Assembly: GCA_023430565.1 (NCBI GenBank)
Contig: JAEZAD010000257.1
Location: 1 to 16,350 of the forward strand
Length of the DNA stretch: 16,350 nt
Direction of reading: 5' to 3'
Source: Verrucomicrobiota bacterium
Lineage (GTDB): Bacteria > Verrucomicrobiota > Verrucomicrobiia > Opitutales > Opitutaceae
Positions 8,417 through 15,235 of this stretch are shown here, piece by piece; within the stretch, counting starts at the first letter, position 1; the number at the start of each line of letters is the position of its first letter. The position numbers and the translations under genes were made by a program. The notes below the pieces were generated by a model. The model worked only from the letters and a program-made list of their open reading frames with translations. It ran no database searches and was not told the DNA's origin.

Positions 8417-10258
8417 ATGTCCACCTCCGCACCGCAAAAGTTCGAGTTCCAGGCTGAGATCAAGCAGCTGCTCGATATCGTCATCCACTCGCTCTACACG
8501 GAGAAGGAAATCTTCGTGCGCGAACTGGTGTCCAACGCCTCCGACGCCCTCGAAAAACTCCGCCACACCCAGCTCACCGAAAAGGAGATCTTCGACGATA
8601 AACTCGACCTCGAGATCAACGTCACCACCGACGACAAGGCCAAGACCATCACGATCCAGGATTTCGGCATCGGCATGACGCGCGACGAGCTCGTCAAGAA
8701 CCTCGGCACCATCGCCCACTCCGGTTCGAAGCAATTCCTCAAGGCCCTCGGCGAAGGCGGCGCCAAAAACGCCAACCTCATCGGCCAGTTCGGCGTCGGA
8801 TTCTACTCCGCCTTCATGGTCGCGAAATCCGTGAAGGTCTACTCGCGCTCCTGGAAAAAAGACGAGCCCGGCCACGTCTGGACCTCCGACGGCTCCGGCA
8901 GCTACGAAATCGAGCCCAGCGAGGGCGAACGCCGTGGCACCAAAATCATCATCGAGCTCAAGGACGACGCCACCGACTTCGCCCAGGATTGGAAGGCGAA
9001 GGAGATCCTCGAGCGCTACAGCGCGTTCGTGTCGTTCCCGATCAATCTCAACGGCAAACGCGTCAACACCGTCCAGGCCCTCTGGCTCCGCAGTAAAAAC
9101 GAAATCAAGGACGAGGAATACACCGAGTTCTACAAGTTCCAGGCCCACGCCTACGACGAGCCGCGCCTCCGCCTCCACTTCTCCGCCGACGCCCCGCTCG
9201 CGATCAACGCCCTTCTTTTCGTCCCCAAGGAAAACACCGAAAAGCTCGGCTTCGCCCGCCTCGAACAGAGCGTCTCGCTCTACTGCCGCAAGGTCCTGAT
9301 CGACGCCAAACCCAAAGCCCTCCTCCCCGAGTGGCTCCGCTTTTTGAAGGGCGTCGTCGATAGCGAAGACCTTCCGCTCAACATCTCGCGCGAGACGATG
9401 CAGGACAAGGCCCTCATCGAGAAACTCAACAAGGTCATCACGAAACGCTTCCTCAAATTCCTCGACGAGGAGGCGAAAAACCGCACCGACGCCTACAACG
9501 AATTCTTCGCCGAATTCGGCATCTTCCTGAAGGAAGGCGCCGCGATGGACTTCACCCACAAGGACCAGCTCGCGAAGCTCCTCCGCTTCGAATCCTCGCT
9601 CACCGAAAAAGGCAAAACCACCTCTCTCGCCGATTACGTGTCGCGCCTGGGCACCGATCAAAAAGAGATCTACTACATCGTCGGTCCCAACCGCGCCGCC
9701 ATCGAAAGCGGCCCGTATCTCGAAGGCTTCAAAGCCCGCAATCTCGAGGTCCTCTTCTGCTACGAAGCCGTTGACGAATACGTGATGAACAGCGTTCGCG
9801 AATTCGACGGCAAGAAACTCACCGCCGCCGATCACGCCGACGTCAAACTCTCCGACCTCCCCAAACCCGAGGGCGCGCTCAGCGAAGACGACACCAAGAA
9901 ACTCACGAGCTGGCTCAAGGACACGCTCGGCGAACGCGTCGCCGAAGTGAAAACCTCCGACCGCCTCGTCGACTCGCCCGCGCTCGCGCTCAACGCCGAC
10001 AAATTCATGTCGCCGCACATGCGCCGCATGATGAAAGCCATGAACAAGGACGGCGCCGACTCGCCGCTGCGCGTTAACCTCGAAATCAACCCGCGCTCGC
10101 AAGTCATGAAGCGCCTCTTCGAAACGCACACCACCGCGCCCGACAAGGCGAAGCTCGTCGCCGAGCAGATCCTCGACAACGCCCTCATCAGCGCCGGCCT
10201 CCTCGACGACGCCACCCCCATGGTCGCTCGCCTCTACAAACTCCTCGAGTCAGTCTAG
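8417..10258 (+). CDS. htpG: Chaperone HtpG (bacterial Hsp90)
   Basis: ATP-dependent cytosolic chaperone, active as a homodimer. The 613 residues fit bacterial HtpG. The N-terminal GHKL ATPase domain (about 1-225) shows E36 and N40 in RELVSNASDAL, the adenine-binding D82 in IQDFGIGM, and the lid glycines in GQFGVGFYSAF (123-133). The middle domain (about 230-490) has PLNISRETMQ with the ATP-contacting Arg. The C-terminal dimerisation domain ends in RLYKLLESV with no eukaryotic MEEVD tail. The ATG at 8417 gives MSTSAPQKFEFQAEIKQLL, the usual start. No Shine-Dalgarno sequence is visible in the leader. It is monocistronic, closed by a strong terminator. Codon use is strongly biased to GC-ending codons, as expected of a well-expressed gene. 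Confidence 0.98.
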   Translation: MSTSAPQKFEFQAEIKQLLDIVIHSLYTEKEIFVRELVSNASDALEKLRHTQLTEKEIFDDKLDLEINVTTDDKAKTITIQDFGIGMTRDELVKNLGTIAHSGSKQFLKALGEGGAKNANLIGQFGVGFYSAFMVAKSVKVYSRSWKKDEPGHVWTSDGSGSYEIEPSEGERRGTKIIIELKDDATDFAQDWKAKEILERYSAFVSFPINLNGKRVNTVQALWLRSKNEIKDEEYTEFYKFQAHAYDEPRLRLHFSADAPLAINALLFVPKENTEKLGFARLEQSVSLYCRKVLIDAKPKALLPEWLRFLKGVVDSEDLPLNISRETMQDKALIEKLNKVITKRFLKFLDEEAKNRTDAYNEFFAEFGIFLKEGAAMDFTHKDQLAKLLRFESSLTEKGKTTSLADYVSRLGTDQKEIYYIVGPNRAAIESGPYLEGFKARNLEVLFCYEAVDEYVMNSVREFDGKKLTAADHADVKLSDLPKPEGALSEDDTKKLTSWLKDTLGERVAEVKTSDRLVDSPALALNADKFMSPHMRRMMKAMNKDGADSPLRVNLEINPRSQVMKRLFETHTTAPDKAKLVAEQILDNALISAGLLDDATPMVARLYKLLESV

Positions 10259-10282
10259 CCCGCCGGAGAGACCGTCAGGTGG

Positions 10283-10309
10283 AGCCCGCCGTCCCCGGCG
10301 GGCTTTTTT
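10283..10309 (+). terminator. Intrinsic terminator of htpG
   Basis: AGCCCGCC (10283-10290) and GGCGGGCT (10297-10304) form a perfect 8-bp GC stem with a 6-base loop. A T-run follows (six T from 10304 to 10309), 25 bases after the htpG stop. Confidence 0.93.
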
Positions 10310-10345
10310 ATTCCCCACCCTCCCTTCGTCCGCGCGAAAAACGAC

Positions 10346-10368
10346 ATTGTCACTTAATAAGTGACAAT
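10346..10368. promoter_or_regulatory. 23-bp perfect palindrome, copy 1
   Basis: The core TGTCACTTAATAAGTGACA, flanked by AT on both sides, makes two perfect 11-base arms around a single central A (10357). It is AT-rich within a GC-rich region and lies between the htpG terminator and the secreted-protein gene. Its size and symmetry suit a dimeric helix-turn-helix regulator. The regulator is unknown. A dispersed repeat is the main alternative. Confidence 0.7.
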
Positions 10369-10398
10369 CTCCCACCCTTCCTCCCGAGCGGAAACGAA

Positions 10399-10421
10399 AT
10401 TGTCACTTAATAGGTGACACT
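10399..10421. promoter_or_regulatory. 23-bp palindrome, copy 2 (imperfect)
   Basis: The left arm is identical to that of copy 1; the right arm differs at two of eleven bases (TAGGTGACACT). The centre is at 10410, exactly 53 bp from that of copy 1, or about five helical turns. Flanking bases (GAAA-ACGA before, CTCNNACC after) also resemble those of copy 1, so the pair looks like a degenerate tandem duplication of a roughly 53-bp unit. It ends 76 bp before the ATG at 10498. Confidence 0.65.
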
Positions 10422-10497
10422 CTACCTCCGCGTCAGACCTTTCCCCGCGGGCGTCCACCCGCTCGCGTTTCGTTCCCAAGCCGGCAATGTCGCCGCC

Positions 10498-11181
10498 ATG
10501 ACGCGTCGCACCTCCCCTCTCGCCGCTTTCCTGCTCCTCGCGTTCGCCGCGCTCGCCCACGCCAAACCCACCGCCACTACCGCCGACCTCTCCCACTGGG
10601 CAATCGAACAACAACCCGGGGGCACCGTCACCGCCCGCGACGGCGCGCTCATCATCGAGGACGCCGCCGGCTGCACCGCCTGGCTTCGCCAGAAACTCAC
10701 CGCCCCCGTCGAAATCGTTTACGATGTCACCGTCGTTTCCCGCGGCGGCCCGCACGACCGCGTGTCCGACGTGAACTGTTTCTGGATGGCGTCCGATCCG
10801 AAAAATCCCGACGCGATCCCCTCCGGCCGGTCGGGCAAATTCGCCGACTACGACTCGCTTCGCACCTACTACGTCGGCATGGGCGGTAACGAAAACACCA
10901 CCACCCGCTTCCGCCGCTACGCCGGCGACGGCACCAAGCCGCTCCTTCCCGACCACGACCTAAACGAGAAGAAATTCCTTCTCGAACCGAACAAAACCTA
11001 CCGCATCAAACTCGTCGCCGCCGACGGCCGCGCCGAGTTCTGGCGCGACGGCGAAAAGATCTTCTCCTTCGCCGATCCCGCGCCGCTCACCACCGGCTGG
11101 TTCGGGATCCGCACCGTGAAGTCGCACCTCGAAATCCGAAATCTCCAGGTGACGACCCGCGCCATCAAAAGCGCTCGTTAG
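10498..11181 (+). CDS. Secreted DUF6250-like protein
   Basis: The 227-residue protein has a signal peptide: MTRRTSPLAAFLLLAFAALAHA, with an AHA cleavage site near residue 22. The mature part carries the pattern I associate with DUF6250, a concanavalin-like beta-sandwich often found with polysaccharide-degrading enzymes: NCFWMASDP (93-101), SGKFADYDSLRTYYVGMGG (112-130), TTRFRRYAGDG (135-145), LLPDHDL (149-155) and GWFGIRTVKSHLEI (200-213). A role in binding or trimming carbohydrate outside the cytoplasm is plausible, but no activity can be assigned. The ATG at 10498 is chosen because it directly precedes the signal peptide; a GTG at 10414 lies inside the second palindrome and would hide the signal. 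No strong ribosome binding site is seen. The next gene, an MFS transporter, follows after 226 bp that contain an inverted repeat and a terminator-like hairpin, so co-transcription is doubtful. Confidence 0.82.
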   Translation: MTRRTSPLAAFLLLAFAALAHAKPTATTADLSHWAIEQQPGGTVTARDGALIIEDAAGCTAWLRQKLTAPVEIVYDVTVVSRGGPHDRVSDVNCFWMASDPKNPDAIPSGRSGKFADYDSLRTYYVGMGGNENTTTRFRRYAGDGTKPLLPDHDLNEKKFLLEPNKTYRIKLVAADGRAEFWRDGEKIFSFADPAPLTTGWFGIRTVKSHLEIRNLQVTTRAIKSAR

Positions 11182-11214
11182 CAGCTGTCCCAATGAAAGC
11201 GTTAGATTCTCGTC

Positions 11215-11310
11215 TGTCATTCTGAGCGCAGCGAAGAATCCATTTGAAGCTTCCGCATTGGCAGCCCCGGCAAAGCGTCCACTGGATTCTGCGCTCCGCT
11301 CAGAATGACA
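11215..11310. repeat. TGTCATTCTGAGCG long inverted repeat
   Basis: The 28-base arms at 11215-11242 and 11283-11310 are complementary at 26 positions, around a 40-base centre. The outer 14 bases (TGTCATTCTGAGCG / CGCTCAGAATGACA) are perfect. It lies between the DUF6250-like gene and the MFS gene. The arms and short unique centre look like a non-coding dispersed or MITE-like element. From memory the same core is common in intergenic DNA of several environmental phyla. No open reading frame or flanking target duplication was recognised. Confidence 0.85.
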
Positions 11311-11320
11311 GCCACGATGT

Positions 11321-11359
11321 GGCGCTCGAATCGCACCCAGACCGCAGCGCCTTTTTTTT
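11321..11359 (+). terminator. Possible intrinsic terminator after the DUF6250-like gene
   Basis: GGCGCT (11321-11326) and AGCGCC (11346-11351) form a 6-bp GC stem with a long 19-base loop, followed at once by eight T. The T-run is convincing, but the loop is larger than usual. The strong inverted repeat just upstream may assist. Confidence 0.45.
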
Positions 11360-11407
11360 GATACGGCATGTCCATTCCGCGCTCGTCCATTCGTTGGGTT
11401 GGAACCG

Positions 11408-12616
11408 ATGAACTCTTATCGCTGGGTGATCGTTGCGGTTGGCGGGTTGATGGGCTGCGTCGCCCTTGGCGCGATGTTTTCGCTGGCCGTTTTTTTAGGG
11501 CCGATGTCGCTCGCCACCGACTGGAGCCGGGCGGGCATTTCCAGCGCCATGACGCTGGATTTTCTCGTGATGGGCGTCGCCGGTTTCGCTTGGGGCGCCA
11601 TCAGCGACCGTTTCGGCGTCCGCGTCGTCGTGTTGGCGGGTGCCGTGTTGCTCGGCGCCGGTCTCGTGATCGCCAGCCGCGCCACGTCGCTCTTCACGTT
11701 TCAAATCGGCTACGGCGTCCTCGTCGGCCTCGCCGCCGGTGCATTCTTCGCACCCATGATCGCAGCGGTCACCGGCTGGTTCGAAACGCAGCGCGGCCTC
11801 GCCGTCTCGCTCGTCTCCGCGGGCATGGGCATGGCGCCGCTGACCGTTTCCCCGTTCGCGGGATGGCTGATCTCGAACTACGATTGGCGCACCGCGATGG
11901 GCGTCATTGGCGTCGTCGCGTGGACGTTGCTGATTCCTGCCGCGCTCCTGGTGCGCAATCCTCCGCGACCCAGCCTCTCCGCAACGCCCGCGCCCGTCGC
12001 AAATCCCAAAAACCCCGGCGCCGAACTGCGAAATGCGCTGCGGTCGCCGCAATTCTTCGTGCTCGGCGGCATCTACTTCCTCTGTTGCGCCGCTCATTCC
12101 GGGCCGATCTTTCACATGATGAGTTACGCGCAACTCTGCGGACTTTCGACGATGACCGCCGTCAGCGTCTACAGCGTCGAAGGTCTGGCGGGGCTCGGCG
12201 GACGCCTGCTGTTCGGCGTGGCCTCCGATCGGCTCGGCGCAAAACGCGTCCTCATCGCCGGCCTCCTGATCCAGGCGGTCGCCATCGCCACCTTCGTCGC
12301 AATCCGCCGCACCGGTGATTTTTACCTGCTCGCGATTGTTTTCGGCGCCGCCTACGGCGGCGTGATGCCGCTCTACGCCGTGCTCGCGCGCGAGTATTTT
12401 GGCCAACGCATCATGGGCGCCGTGTTCGGCGCGGCCACGATGTTGTCGTGTCTCGGCATGGCGCTCGGCCCCGTGGTCGGTGGTTGGATTTTCGATACGC
12501 TCCAAAGCTATCGCTGGCTCTACCTCGGTTCCGCCGCCGTCGCCGTCGGCGCCGCCGCGATCGCGTTCGCATTCCCGCGCATTTCGCGTGCGAACCTCGG
12601 CGCCGTGCCGGCGTAG
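11408..12616 (+). CDS. Major facilitator superfamily transporter (OFA/MCT-like)
   Basis: A 402-residue integral membrane protein with about twelve predicted transmembrane helices in two halves. The loop between helices 2 and 3 has the MFS signature GAISDRFGVRVV (63-74), and the second half repeats it as GVASDRLGAKRVL (270-282). The Pro-rich cytoplasmic linker lies at about 184-206. PFAGWLIS after helix 5 and the overall pattern recall the oxalate/formate antiporter and monocarboxylate group, so a small organic acid is a reasonable guess; the substrate cannot be read from sequence. The ATG at 11408 is preferred to a TTG at 11399. It is in the same direction as the DUF6250-like gene but separated by a repeat and a terminator-like hairpin. 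Its stop is followed by a 76-bp spacer and a methyltransferase remnant. Confidence 0.88.
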   Translation: MNSYRWVIVAVGGLMGCVALGAMFSLAVFLGPMSLATDWSRAGISSAMTLDFLVMGVAGFAWGAISDRFGVRVVVLAGAVLLGAGLVIASRATSLFTFQIGYGVLVGLAAGAFFAPMIAAVTGWFETQRGLAVSLVSAGMGMAPLTVSPFAGWLISNYDWRTAMGVIGVVAWTLLIPAALLVRNPPRPSLSATPAPVANPKNPGAELRNALRSPQFFVLGGIYFLCCAAHSGPIFHMMSYAQLCGLSTMTAVSVYSVEGLAGLGGRLLFGVASDRLGAKRVLIAGLLIQAVAIATFVAIRRTGDFYLLAIVFGAAYGGVMPLYAVLAREYFGQRIMGAVFGAATMLSCLGMALGPVVGGWIFDTLQSYRWLYLGSAAVAVGAAAIAFAFPRISRANLGAVPA

Positions 12617-12692
12617 GGGCAAGGCGGTGCCGACAAAGGCCCCGTCAACGACAGTCGCGACGTTCGCCCCATCCCTGCTCCGACGTGCGCCC
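12617..12692. other. Spacer at the junction of MFS gene and methyltransferase remnant
   Basis: This 76-bp, very GC-rich stretch begins with the last bases around the MFS stop (TAGGGGCAAGGCGGTGCC) and ends where methyltransferase similarity begins. GGGGC near the left end and GCCCC near 12667 are loosely symmetric. No gene is seen in it. It may be a repeat or the scar of the deletion that removed the 5' part of the methyltransferase gene. Confidence 0.4.
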
Positions 12693-13256
12693 ATCGAGCC
12701 AAGCGGAGGGGCGTTGAATGCCCAAGGACGCGGCCTCAACAAAATCATTCAAGCGACCTTGGAAGACGCGGCTTTGCGCCCGGAAAGCTTCGGCGCCGCC
12801 GGCACCTTCGACGTCATCGAGCATATCAAAGACGACATCTCTTTCCTCAAATCGGTCCACCGACTGTTGCGCGTCGGCGGAAAATACTACGGGACCGTGC
12901 CGGCTCATCCCGCACTCTGGTCCGACGAGGACGACGCGGCCGGTCATTTCCGCCGTTATCAGACGCACACGCTGCGCACCGCGCTCGAACAGGGTGGATT
13001 CGAGGTGGAATTCGTTTCGCCCTTCTTCAGCTGGCTCGTTGTGCCAATTGCCCTTGCGCGCTCATTGCCGTATCGGGTCCGAGGCCGCGCCAACCCTCGC
13101 AGCCCCTCGGCCCGCACGATTCGTTCCGACCACACGCTTCCATCGGGACTTTCGGCACCGGTCCGATCAATCCACGCCTGGGAACTCCGCCGTCTCCGCG
13201 CGCGCCGGGCAATCCCGCTGGGCTCCAGCCTGCTGTGGGTCGCGCGCCGTCGATAA
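12693..13256 (+). pseudogene. Truncated class I SAM-dependent methyltransferase
   Basis: An open frame of about 187 codons reads as the C-terminal part of a class I methyltransferase. Similarity starts at IEPSGGALNAQGRGL, whose EP would be the acidic loop that binds the SAM ribose. It continues through FDVIEHIKDD (from 12807), RVGGKYYGTVPAHP, GHFRRY and a C-terminal WELRRLRARRAIPLG. The first roughly 100 residues, including the glycine-rich SAM motif I, are missing: upstream lies the MFS gene in another frame. No ATG with a ribosome binding site opens this frame; the nearest in-frame possibility is a TTG at 12714. The reading frame itself has no internal stop or frameshift, so truncation may be recent. 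A functional short protein is unlikely because motif I is absent. It is convergent with the YCII-family gene, 30 bp apart. Confidence 0.75.
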
Positions 13257-13286
13257 TCATTCGCCTTCACTCGCCCCTCGGACGCG

Positions 13287-13676
13287 CTACTTCGCCCGGC
13301 GCCGCGCTTCGCTTTGCCGCACCATTTCGCTGAGGTCGGCGGCCGGGCGAATTTCCCATGGGCCCATCTTTGCACCCGGATGCTTCGAGATCAGCTCCAC
13401 CGCGTGGTTCAGATCGCGCGCCTCGAGAATCATGATCCCGCCAAGCTGCTCTTTCGTTTCCGCAAAAGGCCCGTCCGTGGCGACCACCTTTCCGTTCGCA
13501 TAACGCAGCGTCATCGCCGTGTTCGGCGGCTGCAGCGCTTCGCCGCCTTTGAAGTGGCCATTCGCTTTCAACTGCTCGTCGTAGGCGAAACAACTGTCCA
13601 CCATGGCCAGTTGCTCGGCCTCCGGCACGGAGGCGAACGCGTTGTGATCAATAAAACCGAGGCAGATGTATTTCAT
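13287..13676 (-). CDS. YCII-related (DGPF-domain) protein
   Basis: A 129-residue soluble protein of the YCII/dimeric ferredoxin-like fold. The family signature DGPFAETKEQLGG is at 68-80, preceded by TLRYANGKVVAT and followed by IMILEARDLNHAVELISKHPGA, a typical layout. The ATG at 13674-13676 (MKYICLGFIDH) is chosen over an upstream frame extension to 13718 that is repeat-derived. Members are commonly encoded beside ECF42-type sigma factors, exactly as here: the sigma gene lies upstream on the same strand, 118 bp away. The biochemical role is unknown; it is probably a member of the sigma factor regulon. Confidence 0.93.
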   Translation of the reverse strand: MKYICLGFIDHNAFASVPEAEQLAMVDSCFAYDEQLKANGHFKGGEALQPPNTAMTLRYANGKVVATDGPFAETKEQLGGIMILEARDLNHAVELISKHPGAKMGPWEIRPAADLSEMVRQSEARRRAK

Positions 13677-13700
13677 GGCAGGTCGGAGTTGAGGTGAACC

Positions 13701-13764
13701 ACAGAGACACGGAGGCACAGAGAAGGAGGGAAACCGGGTTCTCTCCCTGTCTCCGTGTTTCTGT
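13701..13764. repeat. ACAGAGACACGGAG inverted repeat between sigma factor and YCII gene
   Basis: ACAGAGACACGGAG (13701-13714) pairs with CTCCGTGTTTCTGT (13751-13764) at 13 of 14 bases, around a 36-base centre that contains further partial units (GCACAGAG, CTCTCCCTGT). It fills most of the 118-bp gap between the two genes. It resembles, from memory, the CACAGAGACACAGAG repeats scattered in planctomycete and verrucomicrobial intergenic DNA. It could attenuate read-through from the sigma gene. Confidence 0.75.
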
Positions 13765-13794
13765 CGTTCATTGATGTTTTCTCATCTAGCCGAA

Positions 13795-15081
13795 TCAGCA
13801 TCCCGGATTTCGACACGCCTCGAAATTTTTCCATCCCAGCTCGCGTAACCGCTTTTCCAAATAGCGTCGTTCCGGCTCCGACTCCGTCAACGTCAACGCC
13901 CGCTCATAGGCCACCTTCGCTTCATCCCGGTGCCCCAGCCGCCGGCAAAGGTCCGCCCGCGCCGCATGCGCCAGAGAGTAATCACGCAAATCACCCCGTG
14001 CGAGAATCGCGTCGATCAGCGCGAGTCCCGCCACCGGCCCTTCGTGCATCGCGGTCGCCACGGCCCGATTGAGCTCGATCACCGGCGAAGGCTGCATCGC
14101 CAGCAGCGCCGCATACAGCGCGCAAATCTGCCGCCAGTCCGTCTCCTCCGCCGCGCCCGCCTCCGCATGCACCGCCGCGATCGCCGCCTGCAATGTATAC
14201 GGGCCGAACCGGCGCGTCGTCAGCGCCCGCTCCACCAGCGCGCCGCCCTCCCGAATCAGCGCTCGATCCCACGTCGACCGATCCTGCTGCTCCAGCAACA
14301 CGATTTCGCCGTCGACGCCCACGCGGCCCGCCCGCCGCGCTTCGTGCAGCAGCATCAGCGCGAGCAGGCCCATCACCTCGGGCTCCGGCATCCGTTCGAC
14401 CATCACGCGGCCCAGTCGGATCGCCTCGGTCGACATCTCCGCTCGCGTGAGCGACGGACCCGACGACGCCGAATAGCCCTCGTTGAACAGCAGATAAATC
14501 ACCGCAAGCACCGCGCCGACTCGCTCCGGCAGTTCCGCGCCGGATGGGACCTGATACGGAATGCGTTCCTCACGAATCTTCGCTTTGGCCCGCACGATCC
14601 GCTGCGCGATCGTCGGTGCCGACGTGAGAAATGCCCGCGCGATTTCCTCGGTCGTCAACCCGCACACCTCGCGCAACGTCAGCGCCGCGCGCGCGTCCGC
14701 CGCAATCGCCGGATGACAACAGGTGAAGATGAGTTTCAGGCGATCGTCCGGCAACTCGCCGTCGCTGACGTCCACCCCAGCCCGCTCGCCCGCGTGCAGC
14801 GTCGCCGCGATCTCCTGCTGCGACGCATCGAACCGCGCACGCCGACGCATCGCATCGATCGCTTTGAACCGCCCCGCCGAAATCAACCACGCCCGTGGAT
14901 TCGCCGGCACGCCCTCCACCGGCCAGCGCTTCAGCGCGGCATTGAACGCATCCTGCATCGCATCTTCCGCCAGATCGAAATCGCCGAGCAGCCGGATCAG
15001 GGTCGCAAGAACGCGTCCGCCCTCCGCGCGGTAAACGGCGTCGAGCTCAACGCGAATGTCGGCCGGAGCCTCTCCAGACAT
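13795..15081 (-). CDS. ECF42-type RNA polymerase sigma factor with C-terminal extension
   Basis: Extracytoplasmic-function sigma factor of 428 residues, much longer than the usual 180-200 because of a fused C-terminal domain. Region 2 spans about 14-85 (DFDLAEDAMQDAFNAALKRWP, NPRAWLISAGRFKAIDAMRR). The motif DDRLKLIFTCCHPAI (112-126) is diagnostic of this group. Region 4 is about 130-172 (ALTLREVCGLTTEEIARAF). VLAVIYLLFNEGY (191-203) opens the DUF6596-like domain, and TPR-like helices follow to the C-terminus. In this group the C-terminal part is thought to control activity in place of an anti-sigma factor; no anti-sigma gene is present. The ATG at 15079-15081 is preferred; the frame extends to 15180 without homology. 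It precedes the YCII gene and is divergent from a membrane protein. I found no TGTCGA-like ECF42 promoter element ahead of either gene. Confidence 0.95.
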   Translation of the reverse strand: MSGEAPADIRVELDAVYRAEGGRVLATLIRLLGDFDLAEDAMQDAFNAALKRWPVEGVPANPRAWLISAGRFKAIDAMRRRARFDASQQEIAATLHAGERAGVDVSDGELPDDRLKLIFTCCHPAIAADARAALTLREVCGLTTEEIARAFLTSAPTIAQRIVRAKAKIREERIPYQVPSGAELPERVGAVLAVIYLLFNEGYSASSGPSLTRAEMSTEAIRLGRVMVERMPEPEVMGLLALMLLHEARRAGRVGVDGEIVLLEQQDRSTWDRALIREGGALVERALTTRRFGPYTLQAAIAAVHAEAGAAEETDWRQICALYAALLAMQPSPVIELNRAVATAMHEGPVAGLALIDAILARGDLRDYSLAHAARADLCRRLGHRDEAKVAYERALTLTESEPERRYLEKRLRELGWKNFEACRNPGC

Positions 15082-15235
15082 GATCGCGTAGAGAGTGGAA
15101 CTTACCGACCGCGGCAAGTGCAACGGATCGCGGTAGAGACACGTAGCGGCCCGACCTGATCTTCCAAGGGCCGTTTTCACCGTCGTTTCTCGCTGCGTTC
15201 ATCATCGCTTCACGCACGTGCGGTAAACCTGAGCC
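15082..15235. promoter_or_regulatory. Divergent sigma factor/membrane protein intergenic region
   Basis: This 154-bp gap must carry the start signals for both divergent genes. I see no clear -35/-10 pair, no Shine-Dalgarno sequence and no strong palindrome on either strand. Confidence 0.35.

Noticed and set aside
8399..10129. Long open frame antisense to htpG (576 codons, rich in Val, Glu and Gly)
   Set aside because: It mirrors the codon bias of htpG on the other strand, shows no domain, and the sense frame is an unambiguous HtpG.
10346..10421. Two palindromic repeats as a minimal CRISPR array
   Set aside because: Only two units, the second degenerate, with similarity extending into the would-be spacer, and no cas gene nearby.
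10414..10497. GTG-initiated extension of the DUF6250-like protein
   Set aside because: The start would lie inside the second palindrome and bury the signal peptide that begins at the ATG at 10498.
11495..12748. Minus-strand frame of 417 codons opposite the MFS gene
   Set aside because: No domain and biased composition; the sense frame has twelve helices and both MFS signatures.
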